From JBFMFB01 sp040752115 (lineage in GTDB: Bacteria; Pseudomonadota; Gammaproteobacteria; Burkholderiales; Sulfuricellaceae), in the NCBI GenBank assembly GCA_040752115.1, contig JBFMFB010000006.1, positions 23,655-87,654 on the forward strand: a DNA stretch of 64,000 nucleotides, written 5' to 3'. The translations under genes and the position numbers were made by a program. The notes beneath the pieces were generated by a model. That model was not told the DNA's origin, did not search any database, and worked only from the letters and a program-made list of their open reading frames with translations. Shown one piece after another: positions 44,058 through 53,721 of the stretch (positions are counted from its first letter, which is position 1; every line of letters begins with the position of its first letter).

Positions 44058-44138
44058 GTAGGCTGGGATGAGGGAACCGAATCCCAGCAATTTCGACCGT
44101 TCCTGCTGGGATGCGCTGCGCTTATCCCAGCCTACGAA
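44058..44138. repeat. GTAGGCTGGG repeat, full copy
   Basis: Same sequence as 43018-43099 except a few bases (GTTCCTGCTGGGATGC). Part of the 744-base gap 43933-44676. That gap also holds a CCCCCTT repeat and the upstream region of the adhesin, but no gene. Confidence 0.88.
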
Positions 44139-44168
44139 CTTGAAACACGAGGTGCTGCCGGAAGCAAC

Positions 44169-44281
44169 GGCCTCCCCCTTGATAAAGGGGGAACGAGGGG
44201 GATTTGCCGGGGGTTGGCTTGCGGGGCGGTTTTCTTCAATCCCCCCTGCCCCCCTTTATCAAGGGGGGAAAGCGACTCCCC
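44169..44281. repeat. CCCCCTTGATAAAGGGGG palindromic repeat, copy 1
   Basis: CCCCCTTGATAAAGGGGGAA, CGAGGGGGATTTGCC, then AATCCCCCCTGCCCCCC and TTTATCAAGGGGGG. Two more copies lie after the TpsB gene, so the family brackets the adhesin and transporter pair. Confidence 0.85.
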
Positions 44282-44476
44282 CTGCCCTACCTATACCACC
44301 CATGCCGCAAACCCGCCACCGGCGGCCATTTCAGGCCGGTGTGTCGAAATATCTTACATCCCGCCTTTCCGCAACCGGCTCACAACAACCGGCTGATATG
44401 CCAGCCGGATAATCATTCCGCATATTTTTCGCCCGGCCGGCCCGCCTGGATTTCTGCCCCGGACTGTAACGGATAT

Positions 44477-44605
44477 TTGACGGTTTTTTTTACATTCCCT
44501 TGGCGTCAATTTCCGCTCCAAACGCACCTCCCGGATTATTAACGAAAATTTATGCGGGCACGGATTATGCAACAACGAATGCAGGACGGCTTTATGGCGT
44601 TGACG
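44477..44605. promoter_or_regulatory. TTGACG/CGTCAA half-sites upstream of the adhesin gene
   Basis: TTGACG at 44477-44482, its complement CGTCAA at 44504-44509 and TTGACG again at 44600-44605. Could be regulator half-sites or -35 elements; no convincing -10 follows any of them. Weak evidence. Confidence 0.25.
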
Positions 44606-44676
44606 ATATGAATTCGAACCTTTCCTGACAAACAGTCGCGATTCTTTGAACCCAAAATCCCAAGTGGAGGTGTGCC

Positions 44677-47600
44677 ATGTATATCGAACAGAAAGAACTC
44701 TTCCGGTGGCGCAGGGCCAGAAAAAACAAACAAGAAATCGCCATCTGCACCAAGCTCCTGGTGATCGGCCATATCGTGCTCAGCTCGATCAGCTTCGCCG
44801 TGGCCGGGCCCACGGGCGAACAGATAACCAGCGGCAGCGGCACCATCACGCGACCGGATGCGGTCACCACCCAAATCAACCAGGCCTCGCAGCGGCTGGA
44901 TATCAACTGGCAGACTTTCTCCACGGCAAAAACCGAATCGGTCAATTTCATTCAACCCACCAGCATGGCCGTGGCCATTAACCGCGTCATCGGCGGCAAA
45001 CCGAGTTTCCTCGAAGGCGCGCTCAACGCCAACGGCCGCGTGTTCATCCTGAACGAATCCGGCATCACCTTCTTCGGCACCTCGCAGGTCAACGTCGGTG
45101 CGTTGATCGCCACCACTGCCAAGGATGTCACCGTTTCCGATGACGACAAGTACTTTGCCTTCAGCGGCAACGCCTACGGGAAAGTGATCAACCATGGCGA
45201 CATCCACGTCTCGGAAGGTGGCTTCGCCATCCTGGCCGCGCCCTATGTGCAAAACACCGGCACCATCCAGAGCGGCAATAAGAAGAACGGGGAGAGGCTG
45301 GCCGCGTCCTACCTGCAAAACACCGGCACCATCCTGGCCAACCTCGGCCGGATCGAACTCGCCTCCACGCGTAATTTCACCGTGGACCTGCGCGGCGACG
45401 GTCTGATCGGCTTCACGGTCACCAAGGAAAACGTGGACGCCATCGCCGAACAGATCGAGAAGCTGGGCGTAGACAACTCGGGCACGCTGCAGGCCCATTC
45501 CGGCATGATCGGCATTAGCGCCAATCTGGCCTCCAGCATCGTGCAAAGCGTGGTCAACCTGGGCGGCGTGGTGGACGCCGATGCCTTCGGCGCCGGCCAT
45601 AACGGCGGCACGGTGCTGGTTACCTCGGTGGGTGACCTCAACAACACCGCCAACATCCACGCCGACGGCGGCGCCAACGGCAACGGCGGCACCATCGACA
45701 CCTGGGCCGACGGCACCAACCGCGTCACCGCCGACGCCGTCCTGACCGCCCGCGGCGGCACCGACGGCGGCAACGGCGGCCTGATCGAAGTGAGCGGCGC
45801 CAAGGTCATCTACCGGGGCGCCGCCGATGCCTCCGCCCCCAAAGGCAAAGGAGGCACCCTGCTGATCGACCCTTGGGACATCACCATCGCCGACGGCGCG
45901 GGCACGGACGACAGCCTCGCCACGATGGGCGACGCCACGGTGTACGAAAAGAACATCGAACATACCTCGGGAATCGGCGTCGAGGTCAAACTCGAAGCCA
46001 CCAATTCGATCACAATGAATGACCTCAGCGACGGCGAACTGAAGGGCGGCAGCGGCGACATCACCATGACCGCAGGCGGCGGTTACTGTGAAAGCTGTTC
46101 CATCACCTTCGTCGACAAGAACAACGACAAGATCACCACCACCAGCGGCAAAATCACGCTTACCGCCAAGGATAGCGTCACCGGCGAAGGCGGTGTAGGC
46201 ACAATCGACATCGGCCATTTGCAGACCATCGGCCAGCTGAAGCCCCACGATAATGGCGGCCACATCACGCTCACCGCCGGCAGCGGCGGCATCAAGACCA
46301 AGGACCTGAGCACCGGCGGCACCGGAGTAAGCAATCCCGGCGTCATCACGCTGACCACCAGCAACGACGGCGACATCGAGACCGGCGACATCAGCATCGT
46401 TGCCGAAGGCGCCGGCACTGCCTCGGCATCCCTGAGCGCCAATGCGGGAGGCAACCTCACTACGGGTTCGGTAACGGTCACAGCCACCGACGAAACCTCT
46501 GCCGCCAACGCCTCGGCGACCCTGCACGCACGCAAGGACGTCAGCCTCGGGGGCACGACCACCGTGGCTGCCGCGGGCGCCGGGGAGGCGCGCGCCACCC
46601 TCGACGCCCGCGCGGGCAAGAAGCTCGACACCCGTGCCATTTCCGTTCTGGCGAATGCGCACAAAGCAGGCGATTCCGCGGCACCCGTACTCGCCGACGC
46701 TTCCGCCACCCTGATCGCGGTACGCGACGTCCATGTAGAAGGCAATGTGGAAGTCAGGGCCGATGCGGAAAATTCGTGGGGCGACGCCAACGCCAGCGCC
46801 TCCTTGCTTGCCGCGGCCGGCGTGGAAAGCGCGAAAGAAGGAAGCGTCGAACTGACCTTCGGCGAAGGCAGCCTGACCATCGACGGCAACGTCGACGTGA
46901 CCGCGGAAGCCACGACCTCCTACGGCAACGCCAGCGCCAACGCTTCCATGCTGGCCGCGGCAGCGGTCAGACATGTGGAGGACGATGACGAGGAAAGTTT
47001 TGACGAAGATGACGACCAAAACAGCCTCCGCATCGACGGCGACATCAACGTGACCGCGGAGGCCACGACCTCCTACGGCAACGCCAACGCCAATGCGCTC
47101 ATGCTGGCCGCGGCCGGAGTCCAGACACTGAAGGAAGGAAGCATCAAACTGACCTTCTTCGGCGATGGCGGCGAAGGCAGCCTGCCGGGCAACCTGACCA
47201 TTACCGGCGACGTTGGCGTGACCGCCGACGCCGCAAGCTCCTACGGCAACGCCGACGCGGCGGCCCTCGCCGTGCTCGCGGCGGCGGATGACGTGACCAT
47301 CACCACCGACCAGGATACGCTGCAAGTCCACGCCGAGGCCACCTCCGCGTGGGGAAATGCCGCTGCGGACGCCACCCTGATCGCCGCGGCGGGGCTCGAC
47401 TCGCTGACCGTAAGCGAAGAGGAAGGCGTCTCCACCGTTCATGCGATCTTCGGCGGAGGCGAGCTGACCATCGACGGTAACATCGACGTGACCGCGGACG
47501 CTACGGCCCATTATGCCGGCGACGCAACCGCCGCGGCCACGGCCTTCCTGGCCGCCGGTAACGACGTGAATATCACCACCGGCGGCGACACGGTAAACGT

Positions 47601-48498
47601 GGCCGCCACTGCCGGAACGGACACTTATTACGACGACGAATATTACAGCGACGGCGGCTCTGCCACTGCGGCCTCGGGCCTGGTAGCCGCGGCCGGCCTC
47701 AACGACATCACCGCGACCAGAGCCGAAGGCAGCACTCCCTCCACTACGATGAGCGCCGGCGGCGGCGACCTGACCATCACCGGCGACATTAACGCAAAAG
47801 CGGACGCGACTGTCGGGTCGAAAGGCAAGGGCAACGCCAAAGCCGCGGCGAGTGCTCTCCTGGCCGCAGGCAACAACGTGGACATCCACACCAACTGGGA
47901 CACGCTCAAAGTCGAAGCCACGGCCAACAACTACGGCTACGGCGAAGCGGATGCAACCGCCGCCCTTCTCGCTGCGGCGGGGGTCAGCGAACTCGGCGTC
48001 GGCACCGATGGCGTCCCGACTGACGTGAGCTACGGCGAAGGCGCGCTGACCGTCTCTGGCAACACAAGGGTCAACGCCGAGGCGTGGGAAAACGAGGGCG
48101 AGGACGGCGGTCATGCCACCGCCAATGCGAACCTGCTGGCGGCCGACGACATGGACAACACCTTCGTGTATGACGACATCACCGTGACCGCAAAAGCCGA
48201 CCACAGCGAAGTCAATGTCGGGGATCTGAAGACCATCGGTAATGGTGCCGAAATCACGCTGGCCGCATGGAACGCATATGGCAGCGGTGACGGCAACAAC
48301 GGCAAGGTCAACGCAGGCGACCTGAAGACCACCGGCTGGTATGCCGACATCACCGTGGACGCCGGCTACGGCGGCATCCACACCGGCAACCTGAGCACCG
48401 GCGGATACGGCGAAGGCGTGGCCCATCCCGGTGACATCCTGCTGACCACCACCAACGGCGGCGACATCCAGACCAGCAACATCAGCATCATCGCCTAG
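44677..48498 (+). CDS. Giant TpsA (CdrA-like) adhesin, 5' part up to in-frame TAG
   Basis: 1273 codons, first part of a 2866-codon adhesin reading frame. A long signal sequence (KLLVIGHIVLSSISFAVAG) is followed by the TPS secretion domain at about 44-300 (WQTFSTAKTESVNFIQPTS, LNANGRVFILNESGITFFG), which docks on TpsB in the periplasm. After that come beta-helix-like repeats rich in Ala, Asp, Gly and Thr (LTITGDINAKADATV, NVDIHTNWDTLKVEA, ALLAAAGVSELGV). GGAGGTGTGCC gives a strong ribosome site. The TAG at 48496 interrupts the frame; the following codons continue the same repeat without shift. Without suppression the product would be secreted but would lack its C-terminal hook and LapG site. 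Confidence 0.9.
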   Translation: MYIEQKELFRWRRARKNKQEIAICTKLLVIGHIVLSSISFAVAGPTGEQITSGSGTITRPDAVTTQINQASQRLDINWQTFSTAKTESVNFIQPTSMAVAINRVIGGKPSFLEGALNANGRVFILNESGITFFGTSQVNVGALIATTAKDVTVSDDDKYFAFSGNAYGKVINHGDIHVSEGGFAILAAPYVQNTGTIQSGNKKNGERLAASYLQNTGTILANLGRIELASTRNFTVDLRGDGLIGFTVTKENVDAIAEQIEKLGVDNSGTLQAHSGMIGISANLASSIVQSVVNLGGVVDADAFGAGHNGGTVLVTSVGDLNNTANIHADGGANGNGGTIDTWADGTNRVTADAVLTARGGTDGGNGGLIEVSGAKVIYRGAADASAPKGKGGTLLIDPWDITIADGAGTDDSLATMGDATVYEKNIEHTSGIGVEVKLEATNSITMNDLSDGELKGGSGDITMTAGGGYCESCSITFVDKNNDKITTTSGKITLTAKDSVTGEGGVGTIDIGHLQTIGQLKPHDNGGHITLTAGSGGIKTKDLSTGGTGVSNPGVITLTTSNDGDIETGDISIVAEGAGTASASLSANAGGNLTTGSVTVTATDETSAANASATLHARKDVSLGGTTTVAAAGAGEARATLDARAGKKLDTRAISVLANAHKAGDSAAPVLADASATLIAVRDVHVEGNVEVRADAENSWGDANASASLLAAAGVESAKEGSVELTFGEGSLTIDGNVDVTAEATTSYGNASANASMLAAAAVRHVEDDDEESFDEDDDQNSLRIDGDINVTAEATTSYGNANANALMLAAAGVQTLKEGSIKLTFFGDGGEGSLPGNLTITGDVGVTADAASSYGNADAAALAVLAAADDVTITTDQDTLQVHAEATSAWGNAAADATLIAAAGLDSLTVSEEEGVSTVHAIFGGGELTIDGNIDVTADATAHYAGDATAAATAFLAAGNDVNITTGGDTVNVAATAGTDTYYDDEYYSDGGSATAASGLVAAAGLNDITATRAEGSTPSTTMSAGGGDLTITGDINAKADATVGSKGKGNAKAAASALLAAGNNVDIHTNWDTLKVEATANNYGYGEADATAALLAAAGVSELGVGTDGVPTDVSYGEGALTVSGNTRVNAEAWENEGEDGGHATANANLLAADDMDNTFVYDDITVTAKADHSEVNVGDLKTIGNGAEITLAAWNAYGSGDGNNGKVNAGDLKTTGWYADITVDAGYGGIHTGNLSTGGYGEGVAHPGDILLTTTNGGDIQTSNISIIA
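48496..48498 (+). other. In-frame amber codon interrupting the adhesin
   Basis: Codon 1274. The two equivalent positions in the same protein's repeats (46405-46407 and 50581-50583) are GAA in the context IVAEGAG and IIAEGTD. GAA to TAG needs two base changes, GAG to TAG one. No frameshift and no other stop is present to 53275. Confidence 0.95.
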
Positions 48499-48732
48499 GG
48501 CACCGACAGCGCGTCGGCTTACCTGAACGCCAACGCTTCCGGCAACCTCGAAACCGGAACGATCCTGGTCAAGGCCACCGACTACACGTCTTCCGCCCGT
48601 GCCGAAGCATATCTGACCGCGGGTGGCGACATCACGACGGACGATATCACCGTTGAAGCAGACGGCGCCGAAGGTAGCACATACGCCAAGCTGGACGCCC
48701 GCGCCGGCGGAAACATCAATGTTGACGGCGAT

Positions 48733-51700
48733 GTGAGGGTCGAGGCCGATGCGGAAGGCTATTACTGGACCAAAGCCGACGCGGAAGCCATCCTCATCGC
48801 CGGCGGCAACATCGACGTTGAGGACGACGTGACAGTCGATGCCGACGCGGAAAGCTCGTACGGAAACGCGACCGCGAATGCCACCCTGATCGCCGCGGCG
48901 GGTGTAGAAAGCGTGGAAGAAGGAAGCGTCAAACTGACCTTCGGCAAAGGCAGCCTCACCATCGATGGCGACGTCAAGGTGAGGGCGGAAGCCACGACCT
49001 ATGAAGGCGATGCCGACGCCACGGCATTCGCCCTGCTTGCGGCGGCGGACGACGTGAAAATTACCACCGGTGTGGAGTCGGTAAGAGTGACCGCCACCGC
49101 CGAAACCGGTAATTACTGGTATGCATCGGCCGACGACTACGGCGGCTACGGCGGCGACGCCACCGCGGTCGCGGGTCTGGTGGCGGCGGCCGGCCTCGAC
49201 ACGATCACGGTCGACGAAGGCAGCACCTCCTCTGTTGAAGCGACCTTCGGCACTGGAAATCTGGAGATCATCGGCAACATCAAGGTGAAGGCGGACGCGA
49301 CCGTCGGATTGTACGGCAGCGGCGACGCCGACGCCACGGCGGGCGCCATTCTGGTCGCCGGCGACGACGTGGACATCCACACCAACTGGGACACGCTCAG
49401 AGTCGAGGCCGACGCCAACAACTACGGCTACGGGAAGGCGAAAGCAACTGCCGACCTGCTCGCCGCGGCGGGGCTCGACTCGCTGACCATGAGCGAGGAT
49501 GACGGCGTCTCCACGGTTGAAGCGACCTTCGGCGAAGGCAGCCTCGACATCACCGGCGACGTCAAGGTGATCGCGGAGGCCGATGCATACTCCGGCGACG
49601 CCGATGCCGCGGCCAGCGCAATCCTGGCAGCCGGCGACGACGCTGACATCCACACCGATTGGGATACGCTGAAAGTCGAGGCCGACGCCACCAGCGACTA
49701 TTACGGAGATGCGGACGCGGTCGCGGGTCTCGTGGCCGCGGCTGGCCTTGACACTCTCAACGTCAGCGAAGCCGAAGGCAGTGCTCCCTCCGTCTCGCTG
49801 ACCGCAAGCAGCGGCAATCTTGACATCACCGGCAACATCAAGGTGAAGGCGGACGCGACCGTCGGGTCGTACGGCGACGCCACCGCCACGGCCGGCGCTC
49901 TCCTGGCCGCGGGCAACGATGTTTACATCAGCACCGATGACGACACGCTCAGAGTCGAGGCCGATGCCAACAACTTCGGCTCCGGAAATGCGGACGCGAC
50001 TGCCGCCCTGGTGGCCGCGGCAGGTGCCAGCTCGCTCACCGTCGGCGGAGACGGCGCTCCCAAAGACGTGATCTACGGCGATGGCGGCGAAGGCAGCCTG
50101 ACTATCCACGGCAACACCAAAGTCACGGCTGAGGCGAGGGAAGAAGAGGGAGAGGGAGAGGACGGCGGCCACGCCGAAGCCAACGCAAACCTGCTGGCGG
50201 CCGGCGGCATGGACAACACGTTCGTGTACGACGACATCAAAGTGACCGCAAGCGCCGACCACAGCGAGGTCAACGTCGGCGATCTGAAGACCGTCGGATG
50301 GGGTGCCGATATCAAGCTGGCCGCATGGAACGAAGAAGGTAGCGGGTACGGCAACAACGGCACGGTCAACGCGGGCGACCTGAAGACCACCGGCGGACCA
50401 AGCTACCACGATGACGAGTACGACAAGGCCGATATCACCGTGGACGCCGGCAGCGGCGGCATCCACACCGGCAACCTGAGCACTGGCGGCGAAGAGCTTG
50501 GCGTGGCCCATCCCGGCGACATCTGGCTGACCACCACCAACGGCGGTAACATCCAGACCGGCAACATCAGCATCATCGCCGAAGGCACCGACAGCGCGTC
50601 GGCTTACCTGAACGCCAACGCTTCCGGCAACCTCGAAACCGGCTCGATCCTGGTTTCGGCTACCGACAATTATTCTTCCGCCCATGCCGAAGCGGATCTG
50701 ACCGCGGGCGGCAACATCACGACGGGCGGCATCACGGTGGCGGCTGACGGTGCGGAAGGAGAAGCGTCCGCTATGCTGCACGCCCACGCCGGCGGCAATA
50801 TCGACACCGGCGCGATCGAGGTGACCGCAAATGCGCGCGAAGGCTACCAATACTGGGACGGCGAACAGTGGGTGTACACCGGCGCATACGCGAATGCGGA
50901 AGCCGAACTGATCGCGGGCGGAAACATCACCGTCACCGGCAACGTGAAGGTTGATGCCGATGCGCACACCACTTACGGGAACGCGACGGCCGACGCCACC
51001 CTCCTCGCCGCGGCCGGCGTGGAAAGTTACGACTTTGGCGACGGCTGGCCTCGCGTTGCTGACAACGGCAAATCCCTACCGGGCTTCGGGGGCTGGATCT
51101 CATTCGGCGAGGGCAACCTGAACATCACCGGCAACATCAACGTGACTGCGGACGCCACGGCCCACAACGGTGACGCCACCGCCGCGGCCAGCGCCGTGCT
51201 CGCCGCGGCCGACGATGTGACCATCACCGCCGGCAGCGACACGGTCAACGTGGCCGCTACCGCCACGACCGGTTACGTGGAGGAAACGGATGACGGCTAC
51301 GGAGGCTACGGCGGCTCGGCCACCGCGGTCGCCGGCCTGGTGGCCGCGGCGGGCCTCGACGAGGTCGATGTCGGCTTCGGCGGCGGCGATCATATCTCCT
51401 CCACGGGCTTCGGAGGCTCGATCGGGTTCGGCAGCGGCAACCTGAACATCATCGGCGACATGAACGTAACTGCCGACGCCACGGCCTACAACGGCGACGC
51501 CAAAGCCGCGGCGGGCGCCGTCCTGGTTGCGGCGGACGACGTAACCATCACCACCGGCAACGAGACCGTGAACGTGGCCGCCCATGCCAGCACTGAAAGC
51601 GGCTATGGAGGGTACGGCGGCTCGGCCACCGCGATTGCCGGCCTGGTAGCCGCGGCGGGTGTGGGTGGGATCAGCGGCGGTTTTGTCATTGGCGACGCAT

Positions 51701-53277
51701 TCGACGGTGGTCTCCCCTCTGTGGGCTTCGGAGGTAACGCCTGGTTCGACAGCGGCAACCTGAACATCACCGGCAACATCAACGTGTCCGCTGACGCAAC
51801 CGTCGGGAAAAACGGCTATGGCGACGCCTTCGCCGGAGCCGGTGCGCTGCTCGTGGCCGCGGACGACGTGAATATCCGCAACAACAACACCAGCGTGGAT
51901 GCCACGGCCAACAACGAAGGAGAGGGCTCGGCCACCGCAGCGGCAGTGCTGCTCGCAGCAGCGGGGGTTGACGGCGCGGAAGGCGGCGGTTTTGTCGGCG
52001 GAGAAATGCTCGTTGACGGCGATGGCTTCCCCTTCAGCGGTAACGCCTGGTTCGGCAGCGGCAACCTGAACATCACCGGCAACATCAACGTGTCCGCGGA
52101 TGCGACCGTCGGGACGGAGGCTTCCGAGTCTTCCGCCAACGCAATCGCCGCGGGGGTGCTCGTAGCCGGCGACGACGTGACTATCCGTGGCAACATCGCA
52201 GTTAATGCTTCCGCCACGAATCTGTCCTCCTACTCCGGCAGCGCAAATGCCTTAGGAGTAATGGCCGCCGCCGCGGGCCTGGACCACATCGGGTTCGGAA
52301 GCAGGCCTGTCCTCCGGTCCTCGGTTGCGGACAACGGCTGGTCGCCCTACTTTGACGTGCAGTTCGGTTCGGGAAACCTGAGGATCGAGGGCGATATCAA
52401 GGTCACGGCCGATGCGCGAGCCGACGGAACCGAATGGGCTAATACGCTTGCCGGCGCGGCCGCGCTGTTCGGCGCTGCCAACAACGCGACCATCCTCACC
52501 GACCCGATCACGGTGAAAGCGACCGCCACCAATAACGGAACCGGGGACGCAGTGGCGGGGGCGGCGGTGATCGCGGCGGCGGGCCTGGCCGAGGACGAAG
52601 AGAACGGCGCCACCGGCGACTTGTTCATCACCGGCGACATTTCGGCCACAGCCGAAGCGAGCGGCGGCGACCGCAACTTCGGTGCGGCCATCGTCAGCCT
52701 GTCCGCTCCGGGCAACATCACCAACCTCTACGGCACGACGCCGCCGACGGCCTATGCGCCCGACCCGGCCGATCGGACCCATGCGCTGGTGCAGGCGCCG
52801 GCCCACCTGGCTGAGAACTTCTTCGGCGAAGATTTCAGCGGTGACGGGGAAACAGGCGACTTCTATGCCTCGGTGAACATCAATGCCGGCGGCACGGTGA
52901 AGGTCGAACCCAAACCGTCGGCACCCGTCTGCGCCCGCGACGAGTGCGAAGTGGTCGCCGCGCTCAAGCCGGTGGAGCCGATGGAACCGCTGTTCCCCGG
53001 CCGCGATCCCTTGCGGATCATGGCGGACGGCCTGGTGGTGTGGGCGACCGGCGCGGGCGTGACGGCGCCCTCCACCGGCGCGGTCGTGACGGCCGACATC
53101 GAAAGCGCGATCGCGGCGGGCGCCGACCCGACCACGCTGCTGCCCGCGACCGCGGCCGGCGGTCAGGGCTTGTCGGCCGGGCTGGATGCCTATAGTATCG
53201 GCGGCCTGGATTACTGCGAGCAGGTGGTGAAGGGCGCCTGCCTGCCGGCGGTGGAGGAGAAAGGCAAGTCCCGGTAA
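48733..53277 (+). CDS. Giant TpsA (CdrA-like) adhesin, 3' part with LapG-type site and cysteine hook
   Basis: Same frame as the 5' part; the sequence between 48499 and 48732 is also open (GTDSASAYLNANASGNLETG and onward), so this is not an independent gene. The first ATG at 48733 has no ribosome site and no signal peptide. Repeats continue to about 52680. The end departs from the repeat: a C-x4-C pair (CARDEC, codons 2752-2757), then TAAG (2825-2828) and C-x7-C (CEQVVKGAC, 2847-2855), ending EEKGKSR. Codon use and GC are like the 5' half, supporting one ancestral gene. Real product only if the amber is read through or is a sequence error. Confidence 0.88.
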   Translation: MRVEADAEGYYWTKADAEAILIAGGNIDVEDDVTVDADAESSYGNATANATLIAAAGVESVEEGSVKLTFGKGSLTIDGDVKVRAEATTYEGDADATAFALLAAADDVKITTGVESVRVTATAETGNYWYASADDYGGYGGDATAVAGLVAAAGLDTITVDEGSTSSVEATFGTGNLEIIGNIKVKADATVGLYGSGDADATAGAILVAGDDVDIHTNWDTLRVEADANNYGYGKAKATADLLAAAGLDSLTMSEDDGVSTVEATFGEGSLDITGDVKVIAEADAYSGDADAAASAILAAGDDADIHTDWDTLKVEADATSDYYGDADAVAGLVAAAGLDTLNVSEAEGSAPSVSLTASSGNLDITGNIKVKADATVGSYGDATATAGALLAAGNDVYISTDDDTLRVEADANNFGSGNADATAALVAAAGASSLTVGGDGAPKDVIYGDGGEGSLTIHGNTKVTAEAREEEGEGEDGGHAEANANLLAAGGMDNTFVYDDIKVTASADHSEVNVGDLKTVGWGADIKLAAWNEEGSGYGNNGTVNAGDLKTTGGPSYHDDEYDKADITVDAGSGGIHTGNLSTGGEELGVAHPGDIWLTTTNGGNIQTGNISIIAEGTDSASAYLNANASGNLETGSILVSATDNYSSAHAEADLTAGGNITTGGITVAADGAEGEASAMLHAHAGGNIDTGAIEVTANAREGYQYWDGEQWVYTGAYANAEAELIAGGNITVTGNVKVDADAHTTYGNATADATLLAAAGVESYDFGDGWPRVADNGKSLPGFGGWISFGEGNLNITGNINVTADATAHNGDATAAASAVLAAADDVTITAGSDTVNVAATATTGYVEETDDGYGGYGGSATAVAGLVAAAGLDEVDVGFGGGDHISSTGFGGSIGFGSGNLNIIGDMNVTADATAYNGDAKAAAGAVLVAADDVTITTGNETVNVAAHASTESGYGGYGGSATAIAGLVAAAGVGGISGGFVIGDAFDGGLPSVGFGGNAWFDSGNLNITGNINVSADATVGKNGYGDAFAGAGALLVAADDVNIRNNNTSVDATANNEGEGSATAAAVLLAAAGVDGAEGGGFVGGEMLVDGDGFPFSGNAWFGSGNLNITGNINVSADATVGTEASESSANAIAAGVLVAGDDVTIRGNIAVNASATNLSSYSGSANALGVMAAAAGLDHIGFGSRPVLRSSVADNGWSPYFDVQFGSGNLRIEGDIKVTADARADGTEWANTLAGAAALFGAANNATILTDPITVKATATNNGTGDAVAGAAVIAAAGLAEDEENGATGDLFITGDISATAEASGGDRNFGAAIVSLSAPGNITNLYGTTPPTAYAPDPADRTHALVQAPAHLAENFFGEDFSGDGETGDFYASVNINAGGTVKVEPKPSAPVCARDECEVVAALKPVEPMEPLFPGRDPLRIMADGLVVWATGAGVTAPSTGAVVTADIESAIAAGADPTTLLPATAAGGQGLSAGLDAYSIGGLDYCEQVVKGACLPAVEEKGKSR
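53149..53241 (+). other. Putative LapG cleavage site and C-terminal cysteine hook
   Basis: ACC GCG GCC GGC at 53149-53160 encodes TAAG in LLPATAAGGQGLSAG. Cysteine codons at 53215-53217 and 53239-53241 make a C-x7-C loop. Known CdrA-type adhesins have the same order: dialanine site, then a cysteine hook that stays in the transporter. Confidence 0.65.
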
Positions 53278-53293
53278 CACATTGGCGTAGGGG

Positions 53294-53368
53294 CGTCATT
53301 TCGGGCAAGGAGTGCAGCAATCGCTGCCCTGGGTCGGCATCCGGGACAACGACCTTGCGGAAATGACG
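53294..53368. repeat. Inverted repeat after the adhesin stop
   Basis: CGTCATTTCGGGCAAGG pairs with CCTTGCGGAAATGACG across about 42 bases. It may end transcription or protect the adhesin mRNA. No T-run follows. It lies in the 444-base gap 53278-53721, which holds only repeats. Confidence 0.6.
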
Positions 53369-53401
53369 ACCCCGTTGGGGACGGCATTCGTTCAACCCAG
53401 G

Positions 53402-53686
53402 AAAAGCGGTTAGCCACGAATGGCACGAATGTTCACGAATGGTTCCGGACGCTCCACGCAACCAGTTATGCAGGCTGGGTTAAGCGCGGTTTCTTGCGCT
53501 GCAACTCGACGAACCCCAGTCATCCGGATAAACGTTGGTGTTGAAGTTTGGGTTTGTTAGGTTACGCGATGAAGCAGCTAACCCAACCTACATCTCTCAC
53601 CGGGAGGACGCATCTAAAAGTTGAGTTACCCGATGGTTTCGATTCGTGTTCATTCGTGCCATTCGTGGCCGAATATCGGTTTCAGG
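53402..53686. repeat. CACGAAT repeat split by other repeat pieces
   Basis: Left arm AAAAGCGGTTAGCCACGAAT to GTTCACGAATGG (53402-53440) and right arm GATTCGTGTTCATTCGTGCC to CGAATATCGG (53640-53686). Between them sit GCAGGCTGGGTTAAGCGC and GGTTTGTTAGGTTACGCG with CTAACCCAACCTAC, pieces of two other families. Confidence 0.7.
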
Positions 53687-53721
53687 TTTGGTTACCAAAT
53701 TCAAAGAGGGAGGTTAGTTTT

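Noticed and set aside
44539..50967. 2142-codon open frame antisense to the adhesin gene
   Set aside because: It is a by-product of the biased, repetitive, GC-rich codons of the sense gene. Its translation has no signal peptide or domain, and the sense strand has a strong ribosome site, signal sequence and TPS domain.
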